This document shows positions 1 to 4,804 of a DNA stretch of 8,138 bases, in pieces. The notes beneath the pieces were generated by a model, which was not told where the DNA came from, ran no database searches, and was given only the letters and a program-made list of their open reading frames with translations. The first letter of the stretch is position 1; the number at the start of each line of letters is the position of its first letter. A program made the position numbers and the translations under genes. Source of the stretch: Pseudomonadota bacterium (GTDB lineage: Bacteria; Pseudomonadota; Gammaproteobacteria; Burkholderiales; Burkholderiaceae_B); assembly GCA_023427945.1 (NCBI GenBank), contig JAEYZR010000119.1, positions 1 through 8,138 of the forward strand, given 5' to 3'.

Positions 1-279
1 AGCGGCCAGGGTGTCATCCAGTTCGCCATTGGGGATCAGGCCCTGGCTGGCGGCGGCTTGCTGTTCGGCAACCACTTCGGCGCGCGTCAGGCTGCTTTGC
101 ACATTGATGACGGGATAAGCCTGTTCGCCCTGAGGAATGGTGCCTGCACTACGGGCGGCGACCAGCTCTGCGCGCACTTGATCACGTGTGATCGAGCTGT
201 CGCTTGCGAGATTGCCGGCCTGGGCGGTACCCAGGACAGTGGCCGAAAGAATCAGGGCGGATATGAGGGTCTTGGTCAT
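1..279 (-). CDS. DUF4148 small exported protein, C-terminus cut off by window edge
   Basis: The start codon is the ATG read from 279 to 277, with a GGAG ribosome site 8 bases upstream; 93 codons are visible and the frame is open at base 1. Residues 1-21 form a Sec signal peptide (hydrophobic core, then GTAQA), so the product should be exported to the periplasm or surface. The mature part contains the DUF4148 signature S-[IL]-T-R-x-x-V-x-A-E-x-x-A-A-x-x-x-G at about residues 29-52 and again at 62-86. The gene is a near-copy of the complete gene at 739-1194: 12 base differences in 279, giving five amino-acid changes (residues 22, 25, 28, 33, 40) between signal peptide and first repeat. It lies 58 bp behind the gene at 338-646 in the same direction and lacks its own AT-rich promoter island, so it is probably co-transcribed with that gene. 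DUF4148 has no established function. Confidence 0.85.
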   Translation of the reverse strand, partial: MTKTLISALILSATVLGTAQAGNLASDSSITRDQVRAELVAARSAGTIPQGEQAYPVINVQSSLTRAEVVAEQQAAASQGLIPNGELDDTLAA

Positions 280-310
280 GATGTAGCTCCAATAAGTAGG
301 GATCAGGAAT
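1..310. repeat. Direct repeat, left copy (duplicate of 916-1225)
   Basis: Bases 1-279 match 916-1194 at a constant offset of 915 with 12 mismatches and no gaps. Similarity continues through the ribosome-binding region to about 310, after which the copies diverge. All 12 mismatches fall between 118 and 216; bases 1-117 and 217-279 are identical to the other copy. The unit covers the signal peptide and first two repeats of a DUF4148 gene, and may extend left of the window. Confidence 0.9.
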
Positions 311-337
311 GGCTTGAAAGAGAGGCGCCGTTACGGC

Positions 338-646
338 TCAATGCTCGATGAAACCGTAGTTGTTGAACGACATATGAACGGGCTGGCTGGCTCGTGGTGA
401 CGACGGGTGGCGCGCAACGGGTGCGGTATCGACCTGCGAACCACGGGCATACGTGGCGTTGGAGTTTTCGTTCTCACCGTTGAACAACAGACCCTTGGCA
501 CGTGCGTCAGCCAGTTCTTGTTGCACGTCAGCCCGCGTCAGGCTCGATTGGGAAGATTGCGTGGGGACTTCCGTGGCTTCCTGTGCCAGTGCGACAGAGC
601 CCAGGAGCGATGCGGATACGAGAGCGGTGGCGATGAGTGATTTCAT
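338..646 (-). CDS. DUF4148 small exported protein (102 aa, single repeat)
   Basis: A 102-residue protein starting at the ATG read from 646 to 644, with a GGAA ribosome site 8-9 bases before it. Residues 1-21 are a signal peptide ending GSVALA, cleaved probably before QEATEV. One DUF4148 unit follows at about residues 34-58 (SSLTRADVQQEL then ARAKG and GE). The C-terminal third is Ser/Pro/His/Asn-rich and unlike the neighbouring paralogues, ending in NNYGFIEH. Upstream (677-705) is a promoter-like sequence with the same palindrome as before the gene at 739. The role is unknown; these proteins are common and multicopy in Bordetella, Burkholderia and relatives. The overlapping plus-strand frames lack domains and ribosome sites. 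Confidence 0.85.
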   Translation of the reverse strand: MKSLIATALVSASLLGSVALAQEATEVPTQSSQSSLTRADVQQELADARAKGLLFNGENENSNATYARGSQVDTAPVARHPSSPRASQPVHMSFNNYGFIEH

Positions 647-676
647 GATGGTTTCCAGTAGTGTGAAGTGGTGAGT

Positions 677-705
677 TATCTATTAATAGATAGATAACTG
701 CTCAA
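677..705 (-). promoter_or_regulatory. Promoter with overlapping 16-bp palindrome before the gene at 338-646
   Basis: Read on the minus strand: -35 TTGAGC (705-700), 17-bp spacer, -10 TAGATA (682-677). Bases 677-692 (TATCTATTAATAGATA) form a perfect 16-bp palindrome covering the -10 box and part of the spacer. A wider inverted repeat, AGTTATCTA / TAGATAACT (674-682 and 691-699), is nested around it. A dyad overlapping the promoter core is typical of repressor operators, of TetR or MarR type for example; the regulator is not visible here. Confidence 0.6.
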
Positions 706-738
706 ATAAAAAAAGGTGGTGTGGGACTTGTGCGTGAT

Positions 739-1194
739 TTACAGGAGCGAAGCGCCCGAGCTGTTCATCACGATCTGGCCACGGTTGGCAGGTCCTTCAT
801 TGGCAGCGAAGACCGGCACGTTGTTCGACTCGCCCGTCGTGACCTGGCCCGCAGCCTTGGCGGCATGCAGCTCGGCGACGACTTCGGCACGGCTCAGGCG
901 GCTATCGGCGTCACGAGCGGCCAGGGTGTCATCCAGTTCGCCATTGGGGATCAGGCCCTGGCTGGCGGCGGCTTGCTGTTCGGCAACCACTTCGGCGCGC
1001 GTCAGGCTGCTTTGCACATTGATGACGGGATAGGCCTGTTCGCCCTGGGGAATGGTGCCTGCACTACGGGCAGCGGCCAGCTCTGCACGCACTTGCTCAC
1101 GAGTGATCGAGCCGTCGCTCGAAAGATTGCTGGCCTGGGCGGTACCCAGGACAGTGGCCGAAAGAATCAGGGCGGATATGAGGGTCTTGGTCAT
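739..1194 (-). CDS. DUF4148 small exported protein with three tandem repeats (151 aa)
   Basis: The start is the ATG read from 1194 to 1192, with GGAG 8 bases upstream; the stop is TAA. Residues 1-21 are a signal peptide (GTAQA before SNL). The mature chain holds three copies of the DUF4148 unit, at about residues 28-52, 62-86 and 98-122, each of the form S-x-[IL]-[TS]-R-[AE]-x-V-x-A-E, a small alanine-rich helix, a glycine and a final G-E. The invariant Arg recurs at R32, R66 and R102, a period of 34-36 residues. The tail (123-151) is Asn/Ser/Gly-rich. No cysteine is present, so it is not a lipoprotein. It is the full-length sister of the gene at 1-279 and is preceded by the AT-rich island 1195-1413 carrying two promoter-like sequences. 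A small periplasmic or secreted protein is inferred; its function is unknown. Confidence 0.87.
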   Translation of the reverse strand: MTKTLISALILSATVLGTAQASNLSSDGSITREQVRAELAAARSAGTIPQGEQAYPVINVQSSLTRAEVVAEQQAAASQGLIPNGELDDTLAARDADSRLSRAEVVAELHAAKAAGQVTTGESNNVPVFAANEGPANRGQIVMNSSGASLL

Positions 1195-1225
1195 GATGCA
1201 GCTCCAATAAACAAGAATCAGGAAT
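916..1225. repeat. Direct repeat, right copy (duplicate of 1-310)
   Basis: Right copy of the duplicated DUF4148 block, in the same orientation, with no gaps over the coding part. The promoter island at 1253-1281 lies just outside the duplicated block, so only this copy has a promoter of its own inside the window. Confidence 0.9.
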
Positions 1226-1252
1226 GGTCTGATAAAGGTCGGTTTTGAGGCC

Positions 1253-1281
1253 TATCTACTTATAGATAGAATGCTAGTCAA
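1253..1281 (-). promoter_or_regulatory. Promoter with overlapping palindrome before the gene at 739-1194
   Basis: Minus strand: -35 TTGACT (1281-1276), 17-bp spacer, -10 TAGATA (1258-1253). The dyad CTATCTA-N4-TAGATAG (1252-1269) overlaps the -10 box in the same register as in the promoter at 677-705. The predicted leader is about 50 nt, ending with the GGAG site of the DUF4148 gene. Confidence 0.62.
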
Positions 1282-1343
1282 ATAAAAATGCCGATGAAGG
1301 CACTGGTAACTTGTCTGTCTGCAGCGAAGGTCGCTGCGGCCAT
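1278..1343 (-). other. Possible 21-codon small ORF, perhaps leaderless
   Basis: An ATG at 1343-1341 opens a frame of 21 codons ending in TGA at 1280-1278. The ATG lies 7 bases past the -10 box of the promoter at 1350-1378, about where transcription should begin, so any translation would be leaderless; there is no ribosome site. The peptide begins MAAATFAADRQ and ends in a short hydrophobic run (FIGIFI). It resembles no family I know and may be chance. Confidence 0.18.
1319..1339. other. Stem-loop in the intergenic island
   Basis: GCAGCGA (1321-1327) pairs perfectly with TCGCTGC (1331-1337) around a 3-base loop; on plus-strand RNA a G-U and a C-G pair extend it to 1319-1339. There is no T-run on either side, so it is not an ordinary intrinsic terminator. 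It lies between the two tandem minus-strand promoters, inside the possible small ORF. Confidence 0.4.
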
Positions 1344-1349
1344 GAACGA

Positions 1350-1378
1350 ATATTACCTACTAGTAGATAGGTAGACAA
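1350..1378 (-). promoter_or_regulatory. Third promoter of the same type, no recognised gene directly downstream
   Basis: Minus strand: -35 TTGTCT (1378-1373), 17-bp spacer, -10 TAATAT (1355-1350). A related 16-bp dyad TACCTACTAGTAGATA (1354-1369) sits in the spacer, with perfect core CTACTAGTAG (1357-1366) and an outer pair TACCTA-N8-TAGGTA (1354-1373). It may be a second, upstream promoter for the gene at 739-1194, or serve a short transcript covering 1343-1278. The dyad is shifted about 4 bp relative to the -10 box compared with the other two. Confidence 0.5.
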
Positions 1379-1384
1379 GCGAAT

Positions 1385-1398
1385 AAACCGTCTGGTTT
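1385..1398. terminator. Weak hairpin after the GntR gene at 1414-2127
   Basis: AAACC (1385-1389) pairs with GGTTT (1394-1398) around a 4-base loop, 16 bases past the stop of the minus-strand GntR gene. On the minus strand it is followed by only a few T residues (TTTATTCG). The stem is short, so this is a weak terminator candidate at most; read-through towards the DUF4148 genes is possible. Confidence 0.22.
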
Positions 1399-1413
1399 GT
1401 ATGAATATGTAAA

Positions 1414-2127
1414 TCACACACTGCGATTCGAGGGTAGGACAGGTGCCGACATATAGATGTGCGCATAGCCCTCGCGGATGGCCGCCGTGATGCGATCAAG
1501 GCGGCGGTCGATATGCTTTTCCAGCACTGCCACCGCCGTTTCTGCGTCGCGTGCGCCTACCGCATCGATCACCTCGCGGTGTTCGCGCTGGCTGGCGGGT
1601 CGATCGGCCTGCGCCATGTCGATCCATCGCACGAACCGGATACGGGCATTGACACTGCGCAGCACGTGCAGCATCTCGGCATTGCCGGACAAGGCCATCA
1701 AGCGCTCGTGAAACGTTTCGTCCAGTTCGACCAGCTCTCCCGACGTGCGCTGCCCGGCATCGGGCCCGGTATCTTCCAGAAATGCCTTCAGCGCCTGAAC
1801 GTCGCTTTCACTGGCACGCACCACGGCCAGGCGTACCGCCGAAATCTCGACGGCTTTGCGAAGTTCGTATAGATCGAAGACTTCACTCACGTCGAGATCC
1901 CGACAGAAAAAGCCCTTGCCAGGAACGAAGCGCAGGAGCCGCTCGATGCTCAAGCGGCCCAGCGCCTCTCGCAGGGGCGTGCGACTCACGCCCAGCTGCT
2001 TTGCCAGCGCAACCTCGTTCAGCCGTTCGCCGGGCTTGAAGACATAGCTGATCGCCATCGAGCGCAATTGCTCGTAGACCTTGACGACAGTGCTATCGAC
2101 CGGTGTCGTTGCATCCAGGGTTGTCAC
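1414..2127 (-). CDS. GntR-family transcriptional regulator, FCD (FadR-type) subfamily, GTG start
   Basis: A 237-residue DNA-binding regulator of usual FCD length. The N-terminal winged helix-turn-helix spans about residues 12-77 (KPGERLNEVALAKQLGVSRT, PLREALGRL, then the wing PGKGFFCRDL). The all-helical FCD ligand domain spans about 84-215, with the metal-coordinating set D136, H140, H183 and H205 all present, so a metal-assisted carboxylate effector is expected. The start is GTG at 2127-2125 with GGA 7 bases upstream; the only nearby ATG, 7 bases earlier, is out of frame. The gene begins 14 bp after the stop of the ThDP enzyme gene in the same direction, so the two are probably one transcript and the regulator likely controls this locus. 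It is clearly related to the second regulator at 3926-4804, sharing RSxNxRxRFxRW and GYAxIYM. The effector is unknown. Confidence 0.93.
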   Translation of the reverse strand: MTTLDATTPVDSTVVKVYEQLRSMAISYVFKPGERLNEVALAKQLGVSRTPLREALGRLSIERLLRFVPGKGFFCRDLDVSEVFDLYELRKAVEISAVRLAVVRASESDVQALKAFLEDTGPDAGQRTSGELVELDETFHERLMALSGNAEMLHVLRSVNARIRFVRWIDMAQADRPASQREHREVIDAVGARDAETAVAVLEKHIDRRLDRITAAIREGYAHIYMSAPVLPSNRSV

Positions 2128-2141
2128 GTTTCATCCAAAGT

Positions 2142-3803
2142 TCAAGTGCGGGCCGGCGTAAAGTCTCGCGAATGCGATTGCGCCCGTGGGTCGAGCATGC
2201 AATGAAGAATGGCCGGCTTGCCCGAAGCCACTGCGCGCTCGAACGCTGGCGCGAATTCATCGGTCGTCATGACACGTTCGCCGTGTCCACCGAATGCTAC
2301 AGCCATTGCGGCAAAGTCGGGGTTCTTGAGCTGTGTGGCCACCACGCGACCCGGGTAATCACGCTCTTGATGCATACGAATCGTACCGTACTGGCTGTTG
2401 TCCAGAACGATGACGATGATGGCCGAATCGTACTGGACGGCCGTCGCGAATTCCTGCCCGTTCATCAGAAAGCAGCCATCACCGGCAAACGCCACGACCG
2501 TGCGCTCGGGGAACTGGCGCTTGGCCAGCACTGCCGCAGGCACGCCATAACCCATGGAGCCGCTGGTAGGCGCCAACTGCGTGCCATAGGTGTGGAAGCG
2601 GTGATGGCGATGCAGCCAGCCGGAGTAGTTGCCTGCACCATTGCAGATGACCGCATCGCGCGGCAAACGGTCACGCAGCCAGGCAAGGGCCTGGCCATAC
2701 TGGAAGTCGCCCGGCAGCCTGCGCGGGCTTTCGGTCCAGTCGAGATATTCGGCATGCGCCTGCCTGGCTGAATCGGCCCATGCGGGCTGGGCCGGCACGT
2801 CCACCGCCGCCAGGCTGGCGGCGAATGCACGCGGCGTGGCCTGAATGGCCAGCGTGGGGTGATAGACGCGCCCCAGTTCTTCCGCGCCCGGGTGTACATG
2901 AACCAGATTCTGCGAAGGAACGGGTACGTCCAGCAGCGTATAGCTGCCTGAAGGCATTTCCGACAGGCGCCCGCCAATCAGCAATATCAGATCGGATTGG
3001 GCCACTCTTTCTTTCAGGCGCGCATCGGGACCAATGCCCAGGTCGCCCGCGTACAGCGGATGATCGGCGTCAAACAGCGATGCCCGGCGAAACGACGTCG
3101 CCACCGGCAGACTTGCACGCTCGGCAAACGTGGCGAACGCCGCGCACGCCTCGCTGTCCCAGCCCGAACCACCCAATATGGCGATGGGCGAGCGGGCCTG
3201 TGCCAGCAGCGTTGCCAGCGACGCCATCTCGTCGGGGCCGGGCCATGACTGGGCCGGTTCGATATAGGGCACGTCTGCCACCTGGCAGGTGTCCACCAGC
3301 ATGTCCTCCGGCAGGGCAACGACCACCGGGCCCGGACGTCCCTGCATGGCTACCCTGTAGGCGCGGCCGACCAGCTCCGGCACGCGTGCCGCCGAGTCGA
3401 TTTCCACGACCCATTTGGAGATGGCGCCGAACATGCCGCGATAGTCGATTTCCTGGAAGGCCTCGCGCTCGCGCATGCTGCGATCGACCTGCCCCACGAA
3501 CAGGATCATGGGGGTGGAGTCCTGCATGGCGATGTGCACGCCATGGCTGGCATTTGTGGCACCAGGACCGCGGGTCACGAAACAGATGCCGGGACGCCCC
3601 GTGAGCTTGCCGTAAGCCTCGGCCATGATCGCCGCACCGCCTTCGTTGCGGCACGAAATGACCTCCACGCCACTGTCATACAGCGCGTCCAGAGCGGCGA
3701 GATAGCTCTCGCCCGGTACGCAGGTCACCCGATCCACGCCCTGCTTCAACAGTTGATCGATAAGGACTTGTCCGCCGGTGCGCACGGGATACGAGGGGCT
3801 CAT
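2142..3803 (-). CDS. Thiamine-diphosphate-dependent enzyme, acetolactate synthase superfamily (553 aa)
   Basis: A cytoplasmic ThDP enzyme of the acetolactate synthase/pyruvate oxidase/benzoylformate decarboxylase superfamily, with the usual three domains: Pyr-binding N-domain about residues 8-175, central domain about 195-330, and PP-binding C-domain about 375-540. The catalytic glutamate that activates the cofactor is E54 (CRNEGGAAIMAEAYGKLTG), followed by the typical RGPGATN (78-84). The Mg-diphosphate motif is GDG at 441-443 with N469 in LDNSQYG. The start is the ATG at 3803-3801, matching the family N-terminus; an open extension to 3938 runs through the control region and is not credible. 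The ribosome site is weak (GAGAGAA, 8 bases upstream). Reactions in this family decarboxylate or carboligate 2-oxo acids; no substrate-specific signature is recognisable. No small regulatory subunit gene is adjacent, which argues against the biosynthetic IlvB role. It is divergent from the dehydrogenase-aminotransferase operon, suggesting the same pathway. Confidence 0.93.
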   Translation of the reverse strand: MSPSYPVRTGGQVLIDQLLKQGVDRVTCVPGESYLAALDALYDSGVEVISCRNEGGAAIMAEAYGKLTGRPGICFVTRGPGATNASHGVHIAMQDSTPMILFVGQVDRSMREREAFQEIDYRGMFGAISKWVVEIDSAARVPELVGRAYRVAMQGRPGPVVVALPEDMLVDTCQVADVPYIEPAQSWPGPDEMASLATLLAQARSPIAILGGSGWDSEACAAFATFAERASLPVATSFRRASLFDADHPLYAGDLGIGPDARLKERVAQSDLILLIGGRLSEMPSGSYTLLDVPVPSQNLVHVHPGAEELGRVYHPTLAIQATPRAFAASLAAVDVPAQPAWADSARQAHAEYLDWTESPRRLPGDFQYGQALAWLRDRLPRDAVICNGAGNYSGWLHRHHRFHTYGTQLAPTSGSMGYGVPAAVLAKRQFPERTVVAFAGDGCFLMNGQEFATAVQYDSAIIVIVLDNSQYGTIRMHQERDYPGRVVATQLKNPDFAAMAVAFGGHGERVMTTDEFAPAFERAVASGKPAILHCMLDPRAQSHSRDFTPART

Positions 3804-3835
3804 GGAGGTAATTCTCTCGGTTGTGGGGGTTGGAT

Positions 3836-3853
3836 CGCCGCAACGCAGCGGCG
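3836..3853 (-). other. GC-rich stem-loop in the leader of the ThDP enzyme mRNA
   Basis: CGCCGC (3836-3841) and GCGGCG (3848-3853) form a perfect 6-bp stem with a 6-base loop about 33 bases before the start codon, just downstream of the predicted minus-strand transcription start. It could affect mRNA stability or early elongation; no riboswitch class is recognised and there is no T-run. Confidence 0.35.
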
Positions 3854-3869
3854 TCAATGGTGTATAAAA

Positions 3870-3898
3870 AGCATAACACTTGACTGAATACCGAACAA
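3870..3898 (-). promoter_or_regulatory. Promoter for the ThDP enzyme-GntR operon
   Basis: Minus strand: -35 TTGTTC (3898-3893), 17-bp spacer, -10 TATGCT (3875-3870) preceded by TGT, an extended -10. The start would be near 3863, within the element TGTATA (plus strand 3861-3866), giving a leader of about 60 nt. TATACA at 3866-3861 is an alternative -10 but has no good -35. Confidence 0.45.
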
Positions 3899-3908
3899 GC
3901 ATCATCAT
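3880..3908 (+). promoter_or_regulatory. Promoter for the GntR-dehydrogenase-aminotransferase-Bug operon
   Basis: Plus strand: -35 TTGACT (3880-3885), 17-bp spacer, -10 CATCAT (3903-3908, 4 of 6 matches). It overlaps the divergent minus-strand promoter, the two -35 boxes being only 7 bp apart. The predicted start near 3915 leaves a very short leader before the regulator's start codon. Confidence 0.45.
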
Positions 3909-3909
3909 C

Positions 3910-3917
3910 TGTATACA
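3910..3917. promoter_or_regulatory. Candidate FCD-GntR operator TGTATACA
   Basis: TGTATACA is a perfect 8-bp palindrome at the predicted plus-strand transcription start, just before the regulator gene. FCD-type GntR proteins commonly bind short dyads with a GTATAC-like centre. A partial copy TGTATA at 3861-3866 sits over the predicted minus-strand start 49 bp away. Binding at both would let one regulator control both arms. Confidence 0.45.
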
Positions 3918-3925
3918 CTTTGAAA

Positions 3926-4804
3926 ATGCCTGCCCCAATGACTGTTTCTGCGCCTGTGCGCTCGCCCTCGCCCGTGCTTGCCCGTCCCTCCGCCAGCGTG
4001 CGCGGGAACGACGGCTTGCCGCCCGTTTCCGCCGCTGCGCTGGTGGCGCCGGCCACCGCGTCGGTGTACGAACGCATCAAGGTCATGGCCGCCACGTATC
4101 GGATCAAACCCGGGGCGCGCGTGAACGAAGTCGAGCTCGCCCGCTCGCTGGGCGTGAGCCGCACGCCCGTGCGCGAGGCGCTCAACCGCATTGCTGCGGA
4201 AGGCTTTCTGCTTGCGTTGCCCAACAAGGGATACTGCGGTCGCGCCTTCGACGCCCAGCAGATCCTCCAGCTGTACGAATACCGCTCCATCGTCGAAACC
4301 GGTGTGGTCGCCCTGGTGTGCGAACGGGCGAGCGACGCAGAACTCGATGCACTGGCCCAGTTGACCGATGCGCATCGCGACGAACCCGACAGCGATGCCC
4401 AGGCCTTGCGCCTGCTGGTACGTGACGAGGAATTTCACGAGCGCCTGGCCGTTCTGGCCCGCAACGAAGAATGCCTGCGCTCGGTGCGCTCACTGAATGA
4501 ACGCCTGCGCTTTGCGCGCTGGCTGGACTTGAAGACCCGTCGCTCGCTCACCCGCAACGATCACCCGGACATCGTCGCAGCCCTCTTGCGACGCGATTCG
4601 GCAGGCGTACAAGCCATGATGCGCCGCCACATCTCGCACCACCTCGAACACCTGGTCGCGCTCACGCGTGCAGGGTATGCCGACATCTACATGAACAACG
4701 CGCTGGCGGACTTTTTCGATTCGCCGTCACCTGCGCCAGCAAGCCCGCCCGAAACGGGCGCCCACATGAACCCCTCGTTGTCCATCACACAAGGAACCCC
4801 ATGA
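3926..4804 (+). CDS. GntR-family transcriptional regulator, FCD subfamily, first gene of the plus-strand operon
   Basis: A 292-residue regulator if the ATG at 3926 is used; TTG at 3920 and ATG at 3938 are alternatives in the same frame and none has a clear ribosome site. Residues 1-45 are a Pro/Ala/Ser-rich, probably disordered extension. The winged helix-turn-helix covers about 46-106 (KPGARVNEVELARSLGVSRT, PVREALNRI, PNKGYCGR). The FCD domain covers about 113-250 with D167, H171, H213 and H235 as metal ligands. A Pro/Ser-rich tail (about 264-292) runs into the next gene, whose ATG overlaps this stop as ATGA. The position at the operon head, next to a TGTATACA dyad, suggests autoregulation and control of both divergent arms. 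It is a paralogue of the regulator at 1414-2127. Confidence 0.92.
   Translation: MPAPMTVSAPVRSPSPVLARPSASVRGNDGLPPVSAAALVAPATASVYERIKVMAATYRIKPGARVNEVELARSLGVSRTPVREALNRIAAEGFLLALPNKGYCGRAFDAQQILQLYEYRSIVETGVVALVCERASDAELDALAQLTDAHRDEPDSDAQALRLLVRDEEFHERLAVLARNEECLRSVRSLNERLRFARWLDLKTRRSLTRNDHPDIVAALLRRDSAGVQAMMRRHISHHLEHLVALTRAGYADIYMNNALADFFDSPSPAPASPPETGAHMNPSLSITQGTP

Noticed and set aside
706..717. T-run on the minus strand after the gene at 739-1194, as an intrinsic terminator
   Set aside because: No stem of useful length precedes it, and it abuts the -35 box of the next promoter; it is more likely an AT-rich promoter-upstream element.
721..1248. Plus-strand open frames across the DUF4148 genes (also 58-351 and 407-640)
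   Set aside because: They lie opposite well-supported exported proteins, lack ribosome sites and domains, and the repeated one simply mirrors the duplication.
1..1413. Mobile element or CRISPR explanation for the repeats in the left part
   Set aside because: The repeat is a coding duplication with a single pair of copies, without transposase, terminal inverted repeats, target duplications or regularly spaced short repeats.
2103..2771. 222-codon plus-strand frame opposite the ThDP gene, and similar frames at 2780-3604
   Set aside because: Composition is that of antisense shadows (Arg/Pro/Ala runs), with no domain, and the opposite strand has intact catalytic motifs.
2142..3803. Assigning the ThDP enzyme as biosynthetic IlvB, sulfoacetaldehyde acetyltransferase, glyoxylate carboligase or oxalyl-CoA decarboxylase
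   Set aside because: No small IlvN/IlvH subunit is adjacent and no signature specific to any of these enzymes could be recognised by eye, so only the superfamily is named.
3804..3938. N-terminal extension of the ThDP enzyme to 3938 (45 more residues)
   Set aside because: It would run through the divergent promoters and into the other regulator's coding region; the family N-terminus aligns with the ATG at 3803.
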